Numbered from the stretch's first letter, positions 1 through 10,716 are shown. The stretch is DNA of 64,000 bases from Virgibacillus aidingensis (GCF_010994035.1 NZ_WIXN01000003.1:124001-188000), one strand, 5' to 3'. Translations and numbers: made by a program. The notes: generated by a model not told the origin, from the sequence alone.

Positions 1-250
1 AGTGAAAGTAGATGCGCTTATTGCAAGTGAATCCGGTGACATGGAGCCGACAGAAGATGAACTTCAAGAGCTTTATGAAGCATATTCAGCTTCCATGGAA
101 CAGCAGCAGGGCGAAGATGCAGAAGTTCCATCTTATGAAGAAATGGAACCTCAACTGACACAACAAGTAATAGCCCAAAAGGAAACAGAAGCCTACCAGA
201 CACTTGTAGAAGAACTTCGGGCAAATGCTGACGTCACGAATAACTTATAA
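1..250 (+). CDS. C-terminal fragment of a SurA N-terminal-domain-like protein (partial)
   Basis: The reading frame is open from the window edge to a TAA at 248-250, so only the last 80 or so residues are present. The visible part is acidic and Gln/Glu-rich, then has the pattern QLTQQVIAQKETEAYQTLVE followed by LRANADV, which resembles the end of SurA/PpiC-type chaperone domains (two amphipathic helices, then Leu-Arg and a short hydrophobic strand). A strong terminator follows at once. Family assignment rests on this short tail, so it is tentative; localisation cannot be judged because the N-terminus lies outside the window. Confidence 0.55.
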   Translation, partial: VKVDALIASESGDMEPTEDELQELYEAYSASMEQQQGEDAEVPSYEEMEPQLTQQVIAQKETEAYQTLVEELRANADVTNNL

Positions 251-255
251 TTACA

Positions 256-285
256 AACCAGGTCTCTATCAGACCTGGTTTTTTT
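256..285 (+). terminator. Rho-independent terminator after the SurA-like gene
   Basis: A 10-bp perfect stem (256-265 with 271-280) with a 5-nt loop runs directly into a T-rich tract, six bases after the stop codon. Confidence 0.9.
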
Positions 286-377
286 GTATACTTGCCCCTT
301 TACAAGTAAAAAGATTATATTATCATTTCCTGTCCTTAAGGAAGAGGTACAAATACTTATTATTAACGCGGATTTAC

Positions 378-406
378 TTGCACAATATAGGAATGAAATA
401 TATAAT
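378..406 (+). promoter_or_regulatory. SigA-type promoter of the trpS T-box leader
   Basis: TTGCAC at 378-383 and a perfect TATAAT at 401-406 are separated by exactly 17 nt. The predicted transcript starts near 413, just upstream of the T-box leader. Confidence 0.7.
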
Positions 407-412
407 AGAAAA

Positions 413-622
413 AAACTCAATATAACCGGCAATGAAGAAGAAGGAGTACAATTTGCCCAATGGTTCTAAGAGAGCTTGTGGCTGGTGAAAACAAGTATCA
501 AGGTAAATTGGAATTGGACTTTGGAGCTGAATATTAAATAAAGTGATCTTGCATATGTTAAGATAACCAGGGTGGCAACGCGGTTCATTCGTCCCTTTTT
601 AAGGGATAAATGGGCTTTTTTT
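413..622 (+). ncRNA. T-box riboswitch (tRNA-Trp sensing) leader of trpS
   Basis: The leader carries the T-box core AGGGTGGCAACGCGG at 569-583 and a Stem I apical signature AGAGAGC...GGCTGGTGAAAAC around 468-492. A likely UGG (Trp) specifier codon sits at 515-517 in the sequence GAATTGGACTTTGGAGC. The terminator stem is CATTCGTCCC (586-595) with GGGATAAATG (603-612), followed by T7. When uncharged tRNA-Trp binds, the antiterminator should form and allow read-through into the synthetase gene. The specifier choice is inferred; a second TGG lies at 509-511. Confidence 0.88.
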
Positions 623-1919
<1,297 letters not shown>

Positions 1920-1925
1920 CATACC

Positions 1926-1957
1926 AAAGGGCGCCTTAGAAATAAGACGCCCTTTCA
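1926..1957 (+). terminator. Terminator after trpS
   Basis: Stem AAAGGGCG-C-CTTA (1926-1938) pairs with TAAG-A-CGCCCTTT (1943-1955) seven bases past the stop. It could also serve the convergent yjbA-like gene. Confidence 0.75.
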
Positions 1958-1978
1958 CCTATAAAACAGACGTAAGTT

Positions 1979-2746
1979 TCATTTTTGTTTTGATGCATTT
2001 TGTTCTTTCCCATTTTCAAATTCCCACATTTTTTCCAGGAATGGCTGGCCCTTAATTAACTTTGCACAGAGATCTTCATGGGCCGGGCTCCACCCTTCCC
2101 TGATTCCGTTATACAAAGCTTCCCATACTTTATCTTCATCCATAAAACGTATAAACGGATAGTTTTTAGGATCCCATTCGGTTAGCCAGTACCTCAGCTC
2201 CTCCAGGTTATTTGTCGTACGGAGCTGATCCAATCCCATCATAAGGAGCTGCTTTAACTGACGTTCCCTTCTAGTTAATCCAAAGATGACCTTAGGTTCG
2301 GGCGATAGCATATGGTATTCTTTTTTGTAATTTTCTCCATCATACTTGAATGACTGCTGCTTTGAACCTTTGATCATGTCAAAAACAAGCTGCTCCTGCC
2401 TTGGAATCAACCTGCTTTTACGTACAGGGATTTCATAACCGATCGTATCAAAAGCAACAATATCATCACCATCTGTTACAATGCAGGAATAATCCAATAC
2501 CGTTCTTTCATGTCCTTTTCGTATGTACGCACGTCTGTAAATCGTATCCAGCAATTCTTTAGGCAAATCATGCATATCGTTTTCAATATACTTGTACAAT
2601 TCTTTTGTTATATACAATAGGGGAACCTGGTCGAGAAGTTCAATACCGTCTTCTTTGCGCCATTCATGAAAATAACAGACATTATAACCATTTTCTTCAC
2701 CTTCAAACCAATTTACCCATACGTCGTGCATATATAACATAAACAA
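1979..2746 (-). CDS. yjbA: UPF0736 family protein YjbA
   Basis: 255-residue cytosolic protein of unknown function. The N-terminal block around [18 protein letters not shown] and the later [14 protein letters not shown] block match the YjbA/UPF0736 family found only in Bacilli; no transmembrane segment or known catalytic motif is visible. An AAAGAGAGGG site precedes the chosen start region. A second ATG two codons in is equally possible. It sits convergent to trpS and upstream of nothing else on its strand for 70 nt, as in B. subtilis, where yjbA precedes trpS. Function should not be guessed from this. Confidence 0.9.
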   Translation of the reverse strand: MFMLYMHDVWVNWFEGEENGYNVCYFHEWRKEDGIELLDQVPLLYITKELYKYIENDMHDLPKELLDTIYRRAYIRKGHERTVLDYSCIVTDGDDIVAFDTIGYEIPVRKSRLIPRQEQLVFDMIKGSKQQSFKYDGENYKKEYHMLSPEPKVIFGLTRRERQLKQLLMMGLDQLRTTNNLEELRYWLTEWDPKNYPFIRFMDEDKVWEALYNGIREGWSPAHEDLCAKLIKGQPFLEKMWEFENGKEQNASKQK

Positions 2747-2817
2747 CCCTCTCTTTAAAACGTAACTTAAAATACATTATGACCATCATTTAGAAAAATA
2801 TTCTAAGTTCGTAAAGA

Positions 2818-3024
2818 TTAGCTGCTGTTTGGAAAACGATAAATGACAAAAGCCATGATGATAAAGCCCAATGGGAGGAAGTAACATTCCGGTCTGCCTG
2901 ATATGAAAATTAAATAGTCACCCCAGGAAAGACCAGCAGGAAGGAAATTCATGTAGGCAATAAGGGTTACTCCCCCTGTAACTGCCAGTCCAAACCCTAT
3001 TAGAAACATAAATATATATCCCAT
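2818..3024 (-). CDS. Small membrane protein, two predicted TM segments
   Basis: 68 residues with hydrophobic stretches at about 2-27 (GYIFMFLIGFGLAVTGG...) and 46-63 (FLPLGFIIMAFVIYRF), joined by a short loop containing a Cys in RPECYF. The positive-inside rule gives no clear orientation. It does not resemble any family I can name, and no enzyme motif is present. It lies 71 bp upstream of the yjbA start on the same strand, so co-transcription is possible. A GGTGG-like site lies upstream of the ATG. The composition is typical of a real small membrane protein. Confidence 0.65.
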   Translation of the reverse strand: MGYIFMFLIGFGLAVTGGVTLIAYMNFLPAGLSWGDYLIFISGRPECYFLPLGFIIMAFVIYRFPNSS

Positions 3025-3343
3025 TTATTAACCACCCACCCAGAATATCTTTATAAAGTTTTTTATTCCATAGCATTGCTGGTTTTTGATCAAGGTATTT
3101 AATAGAATAATATGCTTGTACACCATGTTTGATGAGTGGTTTCTATTTTTCTGTTTGAATTGGGCTTCCCCGGGATTTAATGATGAAAATGGGAACAAAG
3201 TCAGCTACAGCAAGTTTTCCAGTGGCGTTCTATAGAGCCTCTTTTCGGATATTCATCACAGGGAAAAACATCTCTCTACTGTCTTCTACAGTCTGTTAGA
3301 AGCTAGAAGGCTCGAATCTTTCGGTAATAACATAAACCAAAAC
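3025..3343. other. Intergenic stretch, no gene seen
   Basis: About 320 bases between the small membrane protein and the fabF terminator. I saw no credible open frame, repeat copy or riboswitch signature on either strand. Confidence 0.5.
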
Positions 3344-3376
3344 AAAAAAGCCAATCAGCATACACCAATCGGCTTT
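3344..3376 (-). terminator. Terminator of the fabH-fabF transcript
   Basis: On the minus strand GCCGAT...ATTGGC (six pairs, one wobble) is followed by T6. It ends the transcript about 30 nt after the fabF stop. Confidence 0.85.
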
Positions 3377-3404
3377 GTAGAAGTCTTTAAAGCAGCTATT
3401 TCTC

Positions 3405-4643
3405 TTATTCATATTTTTTAAAGACAAGTGCAACATTATGCCCGCCAAAACCAAATGAATTACTCACAACCACATTTACATCCTGTTTTCTTGCTTCATT
3501 TGGTACATAATCCAAATCACAATCAGGATCAGGGTTTTCATAGTTTATAGTTGGCGGGATGATGCCATCTTCAATTGACTTAACAGAAATAATTGCTTCC
3601 ACACCGCCTGCAGCTCCAAGCAAATGTCCCATCATGGATTTGGTCGATGAAATGGAAACATTTTGGGCGTGATCGCCGAGGACGGTTTTAATTGCTTCTG
3701 TTTCATATTTATCATTCAGCGCTGTACTTGTGCCATGGGCATTTATATAATCTATTTCATTTGGGTTAATCCCTGCATCATCAAGTGCATGCTGCATGGC
3801 ACGGGCAGCCCCTTCCCCATGTTCGGCCGGAGCTGTAATATGATAGGCATCGCCGGTAGCTCCGTAGCCGACAATTTCTCCATAGATATGCGCACCGCGC
3901 TCCAGTGCTGTTTCCAATGTCTCAAGTACCAGGATTCCGGCTCCTTCGCCCATTACAAATCCATCACGTTCTTTGTCAAAGGGACGGCTTGCTTTCTGCG
4001 GATCTTCCGCAGTAGATAAAGCTTTCGCAGATGAAAACCCGGCAAACGACATATTGGAAATAGGGGCTTCTGTTCCACCCGCAATAATATAATCAACATC
4101 CCCGCGCTGAACAGATTTAAACGCGTCCCCAATAGAATTGGCGCCTGATGCACAGGCAGTTACCGTACAGGAATTAATCCCTTTTGCACCGAGCTGAATC
4201 GAAACTTGCCCAGCAGCCATGTCCGGAATCATCATGGGTACAAAAAATGGACTTACCCGTCTGGCTCCTTTATTAAGGTATTTTTCATGCTGATCTTCCC
4301 AGGTGGACATCCCGCCAATACCGGATCCAATCCAAACACCGACCCGATGCGCGTTCGAGTCATCAATGGTAAGCTTGGCGTCTTCCACTGCCATTTTTGA
4401 AGAAGCAACTGCATATTGTGTAAAAGGATCCATTTTTCTCGCATCTTTTTTTTCCATGTAATGCGTTGGGTCAAAATCTTTGACCTCCGCTGCAATTTTC
4501 GTGGGAAACTCATCTTTGTCCACTTTAGTTACAAAATCAATACCGGATTTCCCTGCCACAACATTTTTCCACAAGCTTTTAGTGTCATTGCCCATCGGTG
4601 TTACAGCACCAAGTCCTGTAATGACTACTCTTCTTTTTTCCAT
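3405..4643 (-). CDS. fabF: Beta-ketoacyl-[ACP] synthase II
   Basis: Elongation condensing enzyme of type II fatty acid synthesis: it condenses malonyl-ACP with acyl-ACP in the cytosol. The 412-residue length is typical. The Cys-His-His catalytic set is visible: Cys in TACASGA, His in NAHGTST and His in [10 protein letters not shown], plus the glycine-rich end NSFGFGGHN. The start [12 protein letters not shown] was preferred over a Met seven codons upstream because AGGAGGAA sits eight bases before it. fabH lies 123 nt upstream on the same strand, so the pair should form the FapR-controlled fabH-fabF unit. Confidence 0.98.
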   Translation of the reverse strand: MEKRRVVITGLGAVTPMGNDTKSLWKNVVAGKSGIDFVTKVDKDEFPTKIAAEVKDFDPTHYMEKKDARKMDPFTQYAVASSKMAVEDAKLTIDDSNAHRVGVWIGSGIGGMSTWEDQHEKYLNKGARRVSPFFVPMMIPDMAAGQVSIQLGAKGINSCTVTACASGANSIGDAFKSVQRGDVDYIIAGGTEAPISNMSFAGFSSAKALSTAEDPQKASRPFDKERDGFVMGEGAGILVLETLETALERGAHIYGEIVGYGATGDAYHITAPAEHGEGAARAMQHALDDAGINPNEIDYINAHGTSTALNDKYETEAIKTVLGDHAQNVSISSTKSMMGHLLGAAGGVEAIISVKSIEDGIIPPTINYENPDPDCDLDYVPNEARKQDVNVVVSNSFGFGGHNVALVFKKYE

Positions 4644-4766
4644 ACCGTTCTTCCTCCTATACAATCACAACATATGCACCCTGCCTGTTTGAAAAGCACT
4701 GATTTCCTCATTGCAGGAATAAATCATGTGTCAAGATTAAACACTGCTGCCTTGTGGGATTCCCTG

Positions 4767-5705
4767 TCAGCGCCCCCAGAGCATGGAAACCGCCCCCCAC
4801 GTCAAGCCGCCTCCAAAACCTACTAATACAATGTAATCATTATCTTTTATTTTACCATCTTTTACAGACTGTGATAAAGCCATAGGTATAGAGGCAGAGG
4901 AGTTATTTCCATATTTATTTATCGTCACTGCCATTTTATCCCTTGATATCCCAATTCGCTCCCTTGCCGCATCCATAATCCGGATATTGGCCTGGTGAGG
5001 AACGAGAAAGTCCACATCTTCTTTGGCATATCCAGCCTTTTCAACAACATTAACTGTTGACTCAGGCATTTGTCTTACTGCAAATTTAAATACTTCACGG
5101 CCGTTCATCTCAAAATAACCTTGTTTATTTTGAAATAAATCTTTTCCTCCGGCTCCTTTGGCTCCCAGTTCAAAAGATAAAATTCCTTTATCCTCAGAGA
5201 CTTCACTCATTACTACCGCACCAGCACCATCCCCGAGAAGCACGCAAGTTGTTCGGTCCTCCCAGTTTAAAATCGGGGACAGTTTTTCCGCTCCTACTAC
5301 CAGAACATGCTTATAAGCCTTCGTTTCAATAAACTGTTTGGCGGTAATCATTGCATACATAAATCCGGCGCAGGCTGCACCGACGTCCATTGCGGCAGCA
5401 TTTTCTGCTCCCAGTCTATCCTGTATAATACAAGCTACAGATGGAAATGCGGTATCAGGTGTTACAGTGGCAACCAGTATTAACTCAATATCCGCTGCAT
5501 CGAGACCCGCATCTTCCAATGCCTGTTCCGCCGCATGAAACGCCATATCCGAAGTAGTAACATCATCTTCTGCAAATCTTCTCTCTTCTATCCCCGTCCT
5601 TGTCCTGATCCACTCATCCGTGGTATCTACTATTTTTTCCAAGTCTTTATTGGTCACTACTTTTGAAGGGACATAATGGCCAGTACCTAATACACCTACT
5701 TGCAT
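4767..5705 (-). CDS. fabH: Beta-ketoacyl-[ACP] synthase III
   Basis: Initiation condensing enzyme: joins an acyl-CoA primer (branched primers in Bacilli) to malonyl-ACP and so sets chain type. 312 residues. The catalytic triad is visible: Cys in [10 protein letters not shown] (about residue 113), His in VPHQANIRI and Asn in [10 protein letters not shown]; the terminal GFGGGLTWG loop is intact. AGGAGATGG precedes the ATG. This is the first gene of the fabH-fabF unit, and a FapR-like palindrome overlaps its promoter. In B. subtilis this is the fabHA position; whether a second fabH exists elsewhere cannot be seen. Confidence 0.97.
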   Translation of the reverse strand: MQVGVLGTGHYVPSKVVTNKDLEKIVDTTDEWIRTRTGIEERRFAEDDVTTSDMAFHAAEQALEDAGLDAADIELILVATVTPDTAFPSVACIIQDRLGAENAAAMDVGAACAGFMYAMITAKQFIETKAYKHVLVVGAEKLSPILNWEDRTTCVLLGDGAGAVVMSEVSEDKGILSFELGAKGAGGKDLFQNKQGYFEMNGREVFKFAVRQMPESTVNVVEKAGYAKEDVDFLVPHQANIRIMDAARERIGISRDKMAVTINKYGNNSSASIPMALSQSVKDGKIKDNDYIVLVGFGGGLTWGAVSMLWGR

Positions 5706-5745
5706 ATTTCCATCTCCTCTTAAACACGTTATGTTATTATCAAAT

Positions 5746-5764
5746 ATTATGACTTGGTACTAAT
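5746..5764 (-). promoter_or_regulatory. FapR-type operator upstream of fabH
   Basis: On the minus strand the sequence reads ATTAGTACCAAGTCATAAT. The left half TTAGTACC is a perfect FapR half-site (established consensus TTAGTACCN2-3 then an inverted degenerate half). It lies at and just downstream of the -10 box, where FapR represses in B. subtilis until malonyl-CoA releases it. Confidence 0.8.
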
Positions 5765-5791
5765 TTTAATGTATATTTCTCCTCTTTTCAA
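5763..5791 (-). promoter_or_regulatory. SigA-type promoter of fabH-fabF
   Basis: On the minus strand TTGAAA (5786-5791) and TAAAAT (5763-5768) are separated by exactly 17 nt and overlap the FapR-like operator. Confidence 0.75.
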
Positions 5792-5828
5792 GACTTTGGC
5801 AAAACTATTCCCCTGTTTACACATTACT

Positions 5829-6785
5829 TCAGCTTTCATTTGGCAGCAATCCGGTTTCCTTATACGACTGAACTGCTTCATTGATATTATCCTGGAAATC
5901 GTCCGGTACATGCGGACTGAACTCGCCGAGTGAAATAATTTCATCCTCAAAATCAAATGTCTTAATCGTGCCATTTAAATCTCCATTATTAAATTCATCC
6001 GCAATTATTTCATAAAGCTTGTCCACATGTTGTATCGTGCTCGTTAAAACCATTTCCCCGCCAATGCCTGATTGATCCTCCACATAGCCAATAGTATATA
6101 AATTGTCCTTGCTGGCCTCCTGAATAATCGTTCTGCTGAATATGTCACCTGTTGGGTAAATTACATCTGCCTGATCATTTTTCATATCTTCATAAATATC
6201 CACAGCTGATTGGGCATCATTCCAGTCATTAATGATTTCCATGTGAACTTCCGCTGATGGGTTTTGAAAACTCACCCCTTCATAAAATCCCTCAATTTCA
6301 GGCTGCCATTCATATGCAGCAACAATTCCGACTTGATCATTTGCAGTCATTTCACCCGCAGTCATTCCAGCAAAAAAACCCATCGCATGGGCATTAAAAT
6401 TTAAACTGGTTACATTGTCCGCAAAATAGCCACCATTAAAATAGACAAAATGCACATTTGGGTAATTTTTGGCAACCTCAGCAAAATGGCGGCCATAAAT
6501 ACTGCTATGCCCAAAAATCAAATTTACACCATCATTTACGAACTCATCTACCGCACGAATAATATCCTGCTGCGTCATTACATTTTCCTCATAAAAGACA
6601 TTCACATCATAATTGTCACCGATTGCAGTTAACCCGGCCAATCCCTTTTCTCCCCAAGGCTGTTCTTCTATAGTGCTATCGATAAGCATCCCGACATTCT
6701 GAATTTCATCTTGCCGGTCGGCACAGCCTGTAATCGTAAATAAAAAAATACTCATTCCTATAACTGTTAACATGCTTTTCACCAT
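5829..6785 (-). CDS. med: Med-like BMP-family lipoprotein
   Basis: 318-residue lipoprotein. The signal peptide ends in a lipobox (TITGC, Cys about 21), so the mature protein should be anchored outside the membrane. The rest matches the BMP/PnrA periplasmic-binding fold (VGMLIDST...PWGEKGLAG, then alternating strands such as NVHFVYFNGG and DQVGIVAAYE). Med of B. subtilis belongs to this family, promotes comK expression and also lies directly upstream of fabHA, which favours Med over a nucleoside-binding protein; no ABC permease or ATPase gene is adjacent here. ComZ, which follows med in B. subtilis, was not found between this gene and fabH. Confidence 0.8.
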   Translation of the reverse strand: MVKSMLTVIGMSIFLFTITGCADRQDEIQNVGMLIDSTIEEQPWGEKGLAGLTAIGDNYDVNVFYEENVMTQQDIIRAVDEFVNDGVNLIFGHSSIYGRHFAEVAKNYPNVHFVYFNGGYFADNVTSLNFNAHAMGFFAGMTAGEMTANDQVGIVAAYEWQPEIEGFYEGVSFQNPSAEVHMEIINDWNDAQSAVDIYEDMKNDQADVIYPTGDIFSRTIIQEASKDNLYTIGYVEDQSGIGGEMVLTSTIQHVDKLYEIIADEFNNGDLNGTIKTFDFEDEIISLGEFSPHVPDDFQDNINEAVQSYKETGLLPNES

Positions 6786-6866
6786 AGCACCCCCATGCTG
6801 TCCAATAATGATCTGCTCTATTTTATACCGATATCAGCCTAAAGTTAACCGCGCCCGTCTAAAGTT

Positions 6867-7475
6867 TTATTTACAATCGTACATTTCTTTATACATCCTA
6901 TAATGCTCAATTACCCGGGCTAACTGTTCTTTTACAGGTCTATTGTCACGAAGATAGGTGGAACTTTCAAGTTTTAACCATTCATTTCTGTTATTTTCTG
7001 ATAGGATATCCAAATTCGTAATTTTATTTTCCGAGCGTATCCACTGGACAAATGCTTTGGTAAAATCCTTTATATATATGGACTTAGTCAAAAAATGCTC
7101 CGAATCAAAAGGAATAAACTTTTCATTAACATACATACCTTTTTCATTCATTGGCATCCATTCACCAAATAGCAGCGGTGCCTGAATAAAGGATACACCT
7201 TCTTTTTCATTACGATGGCCTTCAGGGTTTATTACATGCACATACTTTGATTTTACTCCGGGCAGCGGGTTATTTAGAGAGATGACAGTGTGATATTGTT
7301 TTGTTTTATCATTCTCCGACAGGGAGAAGTGACTGTTTCTGCCAAAATACATGAGTAAATGTTCATTTTTTTCCCCATTTTTCAGACCTTCTACTTCGTA
7401 CCCGTTGTTTAAAAGCTCATCGATAATATGATAGCTGATCCAATGATTACAATTATTCACCAAAAAAGTCACCAC
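6867..7475 (-). CDS. Conserved protein, YjaV-like position, epimerase-like fold possible
   Basis: 202 residues, 81 bp upstream of med on the same strand. The N-terminus (VTFLVNNCNHWISYHIIDEL) resembles a short-chain dehydrogenase/epimerase Rossmann start, but the glycine-rich GxxGxxG nucleotide-binding motif is absent, as is the YxxxK catalytic pair. Later segments such as PLLFGEWMP and LTKSIYIKDFTKAFVQWI recall the middle of epimerase-like proteins. Position next to med corresponds to yjaV in B. subtilis. It is probably a non-catalytic derivative of the fold; function unknown. Confidence 0.7.
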   Translation of the reverse strand: MVTFLVNNCNHWISYHIIDELLNNGYEVEGLKNGEKNEHLLMYFGRNSHFSLSENDKTKQYHTVISLNNPLPGVKSKYVHVINPEGHRNEKEGVSFIQAPLLFGEWMPMNEKGMYVNEKFIPFDSEHFLTKSIYIKDFTKAFVQWIRSENKITNLDILSENNRNEWLKLESSTYLRDNRPVKEQLARVIEHYRMYKEMYDCK

Positions 7476-7678
7476 AATTCCCCCTTACAGATTTTTTTCG
7501 CTTGTTTTGTTCATTTTCAGAAATCCTTTACGCCGTCCCGATCCTAAAGTATGATCTAAAGTCCACTGCAGAATACAAAATAAACTAATGGAATAAATGC
7601 TTTTCTTTTTTCTCTGAGTTTGATAAACTTAAATATGTGTTAATAGCGGATTTTTCGATAAAATAGAGGTGTGAATGT

Positions 7679-7858
7679 ATGCGTTATGTAATGACATTTA
7701 TTTGGGCAGCATTAATAGGTGTTGTTCTGTCGTATGTATTATCAAGTATGGCGGCAGAACCTTTCAGTGTATCAGCCACCATTGCATTTATCATCATTGT
7801 CAGCCTGGCAGTATTTCTGCTTGGTGATGGTGTATTAAAAGACGAGAAAGAAAGTTAA
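7679..7858 (+). CDS. yjzD: YjzD-like small membrane protein (DUF2929)
   Basis: 59 residues, MRYVMTFIWAALIGVVLSYV then a second hydrophobic segment (TIAFIIIVSLAVFLLGDGVL), ending DEKES. Two TM helices in a hairpin are expected. This matches the DUF2929/YjzD family, whose gene lies near yjaV-med-fabHA in B. subtilis as well. The start is set by AGAGGTG eight bases upstream; the ATG at 7675 is out of frame. A terminator follows 28 bases after the stop. Function unknown. Confidence 0.85.
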   Translation: MRYVMTFIWAALIGVVLSYVLSSMAAEPFSVSATIAFIIIVSLAVFLLGDGVLKDEKES

Positions 7859-7885
7859 TATAACGGACAATTTTGATATGCAATC

Positions 7886-7922
7886 AACCCTTGCCTTTAA
7901 GGATGAACGGGCAAGGGTTTTG
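7886..7922 (+). terminator. Terminator after yjzD
   Basis: AACCCTTGCC (7886-7895) pairs perfectly with GGCAAGGGTT (7910-7919), followed by TTG-TTTT. Confidence 0.85.
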
Positions 7923-7977
7923 TTTTCATAAAGAAAAGGAATCTGCCTGTAATTTGGGACATAATTAACTTTTGCCG

Positions 7978-8322
7978 TTAATACCATGGTAAAGCAGCTA
8001 ATGTAACAAGTGCAGCCAGCGGAAGCACGAGTCTGCGAAATCTTCTGGGCGGAAATCCGTAACCGTAACCGTAGCCAGGTCCGGGAATAAAGCCGGGACC
8101 ATAGCCCGGAAAGCCATATCGATGGCCGGAAGAACTTTCAAACGGATTGGCCTGGGTGTGATGCTGTTCATGATGTTCCAGCGGGACAGCCATATATACA
8201 TATTCATTATCCAATCCTGTAATGATTCCATCTACTTTCGTACCATCAACTAATTCGGCTAAGACATAAGAATGCATATGTTCTTTACATAATTGATACA
8301 TTTTATTATGATTTGAATTCAA
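7978..8322 (-). CDS. Conserved Bacillaceae protein with Gly/Tyr-rich tail
   Basis: About 114 residues. The N-terminal half ([20 protein letters not shown] then [16 protein letters not shown]) has the look of a small five-stranded LSm/SH3-like barrel. A His-rich stretch follows ([10 protein letters not shown]), then a Gly/Pro/Tyr-rich segment ([20 protein letters not shown]), then [22 protein letters not shown], a hydrophobic C-terminal anchor. Such proteins are common and uncharacterised in Bacillaceae; a spore or cell-surface role is possible but not shown. AGGGAG nine bases upstream suggests a TTG start at 8322; an ATG at 8301 is the alternative. Confidence 0.65.
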   Translation of the reverse strand: MNSNHNKMYQLCKEHMHSYVLAELVDGTKVDGIITGLDNEYVYMAVPLEHHEQHHTQANPFESSSGHRYGFPGYGPGFIPGPGYGYGYGFPPRRFRRLVLPLAALVTLAALPWY

Positions 8323-8415
8323 TTTTATCAGCTCCCTCACCAACTAGACTATTCAATCATAAATGGGTTGGTGACTCAATTTAGGGATAGCGGCTTAGAA
8401 GAAGGTGAATTATTC

Positions 8416-9237
8416 ATGGAAATGGTGAATGAATTTTGGACGTTAATTAAATATTTGGTGTTAGGCCTTATTCAGGGGTTTACAGAACCAATTCCAATTT
8501 CCTCCAGCGGACATTTAGTAATTATTCGGGATCTTTTTGGTGTGGTTGCTGATGGGTTATCCTTTGAAATATTGGTCAACATTGGATCGCTAATTGCTGT
8601 TTTGATAATATATCGCAAAGATATTATACGGCTTATACAAAATGGCCTGCTGTACATAACAAAAAAAGAGGATTCTGCAAAAGAGGATTTCCGTTTTATC
8701 GTATTTTTGGTTATAGCTACCATCCCAACCGGAATATTGGGTTTGCTTTTTGAGGATGTCATCAGTGAAGAGCTCAGTGGTGTAGCAACCGTTGGCTACA
8801 CGCTGCTGATTACCGGGGTTGCTTTATGGATCATCCGGAATCTCCGCGGCAAGAAACATGATGGGGATTTGACTGTGAAGGATGCAGTTGTTATTGGGCT
8901 TGCCCAGGCAGTTTCCCTGATCCCTGGGATCAGCCGCTCCGGGGCTACAATTGTTGCTGCCATGCTTCTTGGCATGAAGCAGGATACAGCATTACGATTC
9001 TCTTTTCTGCTATATATACCGGTAAGCCTTGGGATTGCAATATTATCTGTCACGGACATTATTCGTGATCCGGAATTCGACACCTTGATGATTCCGTATG
9101 CCATTGCATTTATGGCATCCATTATTGCTTCTTATTTTGCCCTTAAATGGTTTATTAACATCATGCGAAGAGGAAATTTAAAATATTTTGCTTACTATTG
9201 TTTTATTGTCGGTTTCCTCGTTATTTTATTTTTATAA
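8416..9237 (+). CDS. uppP: Undecaprenyl-diphosphatase
   Basis: Integral membrane phosphatase that recycles undecaprenyl pyrophosphate to the monophosphate carrier lipid for peptidoglycan synthesis; also gives bacitracin tolerance. 273 residues, eight or so TM segments. The active-site motifs are present: [10 protein letters not shown] near the N-terminus and PGISRSGAT in the second half. The usual first motif is E-x3-E; here the glutamates are in LIQGFTEP. The start MEMVNEF was chosen because GAAGGTGA lies seven bases before it; the frame is open further upstream. It runs divergent from the Gly/Tyr-rich gene. Confidence 0.95.
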   Translation: MEMVNEFWTLIKYLVLGLIQGFTEPIPISSSGHLVIIRDLFGVVADGLSFEILVNIGSLIAVLIIYRKDIIRLIQNGLLYITKKEDSAKEDFRFIVFLVIATIPTGILGLLFEDVISEELSGVATVGYTLLITGVALWIIRNLRGKKHDGDLTVKDAVVIGLAQAVSLIPGISRSGATIVAAMLLGMKQDTALRFSFLLYIPVSLGIAILSVTDIIRDPEFDTLMIPYAIAFMASIIASYFALKWFINIMRRGNLKYFAYYCFIVGFLVILFL

Positions 9238-9247
9238 AAAAGTTTGC

Positions 9248-9276
9248 ATTCCCTCATCGTTTGATGGGGGATTTTA
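9248..9276 (+). terminator. Terminator after uppP
   Basis: ATTCCCTCATC and GATGGGGGAT form a stem closed by a GTTT loop, followed by TTTT, ten bases past the stop. Confidence 0.8.
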
Positions 9277-9454
9277 TCATTTAATACAGCAGAATCCGGT
9301 CACTAAAAAAGACATTACCTGTGATTTTAACGGCACCATGCAATGATTTTGTTCTCTATAGTAGTATCGATGACATGCCGGCAGCAAATCTAACGTAGTG
9401 TCAAGACTGCCATGTATCTTTTCGGTATATGTACTGCCTTACCGCTAAACCATT

Positions 9455-9494
9455 AAAAAACAGCGCGAAAAATAATTTTCAAATTTTCACGCTG
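9455..9494 (-). terminator. Terminator of the radical SAM gene
   Basis: On the minus strand CAGCGTGAAAA pairs with TTTTTCGCGCTG and is followed by T6. Confidence 0.8.
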
Positions 9495-9510
9495 AATATA
9501 ATGGGACCAG

Positions 9511-10644
9511 CTATGCTTTTGCCGATTTTCTCTTCTGCCGCATCGCTTTTGGAATATATACACAATACGGTTCGCTTTCCATATAATCACCTGTAACATT
9601 ATAAGCACGTGATCGTGAGCCGCCGCAAACATGCCTGAATTCACAGATGCCGCACTTCCCTTTATATTTATCCGGGTTTCTCAAATTCTTGAAAACCTCT
9701 GATTCACGGTAAATGGCTGCCAGTGGCGTTTGTCTCACATTTCCTGCTTTGATTGGCAATAAACCGCTTGGATAAACATCGCCAACATGGGAAATAAACA
9801 CAAAACCGTTTCCGTCATTGACTCCCTTTGGAGCACGTCCCAGGCCATCGATTTTTCCGGTGTCACCTTTCATAAGGGCATCCTCATAATAGATGTGATT
9901 GCGATCGCTTTTTCCTTTGTTTTCCCTTATTTTATTTTGTATTACTACACGGCGGTAATGCTGGGCAGCAGTTGTTTTTATGTCAAATGGAACACGCTTT
10001 GACAGTTTATACAGCCAGCGCAATACTTTTTCATGTTCTGCCGGAGAAATCATATCCGACTCTTTCCCACGTCCGGTAGGTACAAGGAAAAACACACTCC
10101 ATAATACTACCCCAAGTTTTTCCACCATTTCCGCCATTTCATCCAGGTATTCATAATTATATCGGGAGATAACGGTATTGATCTGCAGTGGCATTTCCAG
10201 TTCATGCAAATAGTTGATGGCATTCATTGTTAAATCAAATGATCCTGCTGTACCGCGGAAGTGATCATGTACTTCTGCACAGTGACCATCAATGCTGAAT
10301 GCCCATCTGGACAACCCGACGTCCTTCGCTTTTTCCATCGCTTCCTTTGTGACATTTGGCGTTGCAGATGGGGTCATGGATACGCGAACACCTTTTTTTA
10401 CTGCATATTCCGCTATATCAAAAACATCCGGCCGCATTAATGGGTCCCCGCCTGTAAATACAAGCATGGGATTATCCATTTCGTAAATATCATCTATTAA
10501 TTTCTTTCCCTCTTCAAATGACAGTTCCAGCGGGTGCCGGTGGTATTGCGCCTCCGCCCTGCAATGTAAACATTTTAGTTCACATGCACGTGTCAGTTCC
10601 CAAATAACAATAAAAGGATTTTCATTATAATCTTTTGGAAACAT
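9511..10644 (-). CDS. Radical SAM/SPASM domain protein (BA_1875/TIGR04053-like)
   Basis: 377 residues. The N-terminal radical SAM barrel has the cluster motif CELKCLHC (residues 16-23, CxxxCxxC) and the SAM-binding GGDP (about 65-68). The C-terminal SPASM region has CGICEFRHVCGG with further Cys at SEPYC, enough for at least one auxiliary 4Fe-4S cluster. The pattern resembles NirJ/AhbD/TIGR04053 proteins, which work in haem or peptide modification, but the substrate is unknown. AGGAGTGG precedes the ATG. A perfect TGTGA-N6-TCACA site lies 57 bp upstream, so anaerobic induction is likely. The neighbourhood (DUF2249, Crp/Fnr, haem-copper-like protein, Moa) fits nitrogen-oxide or low-oxygen metabolism. 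Confidence 0.9.
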   Translation of the reverse strand: MFPKDYNENPFIVIWELTRACELKCLHCRAEAQYHRHPLELSFEEGKKLIDDIYEMDNPMLVFTGGDPLMRPDVFDIAEYAVKKGVRVSMTPSATPNVTKEAMEKAKDVGLSRWAFSIDGHCAEVHDHFRGTAGSFDLTMNAINYLHELEMPLQINTVISRYNYEYLDEMAEMVEKLGVVLWSVFFLVPTGRGKESDMISPAEHEKVLRWLYKLSKRVPFDIKTTAAQHYRRVVIQNKIRENKGKSDRNHIYYEDALMKGDTGKIDGLGRAPKGVNDGNGFVFISHVGDVYPSGLLPIKAGNVRQTPLAAIYRESEVFKNLRNPDKYKGKCGICEFRHVCGGSRSRAYNVTGDYMESEPYCVYIPKAMRQKRKSAKA

Positions 10645-10700
10645 ATTACCACTCCTTTATAAGCTATAGTTAAACTTTACGCCTTCAAAAGCCTTAAGGG

Positions 10701-10716
10701 TGTGATATGTTTCACA
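10701..10716 (-). promoter_or_regulatory. Fnr/Crp-type binding site, perfect palindrome
   Basis: TGTGATATGTTTCACA: both half-sites match TGTGA-N6-TCACA. A site centred at -41.5 would place the -10 at 10674-10679 (TAAAGT on the minus strand, a weak match) ahead of the radical SAM gene. Confidence 0.75.
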
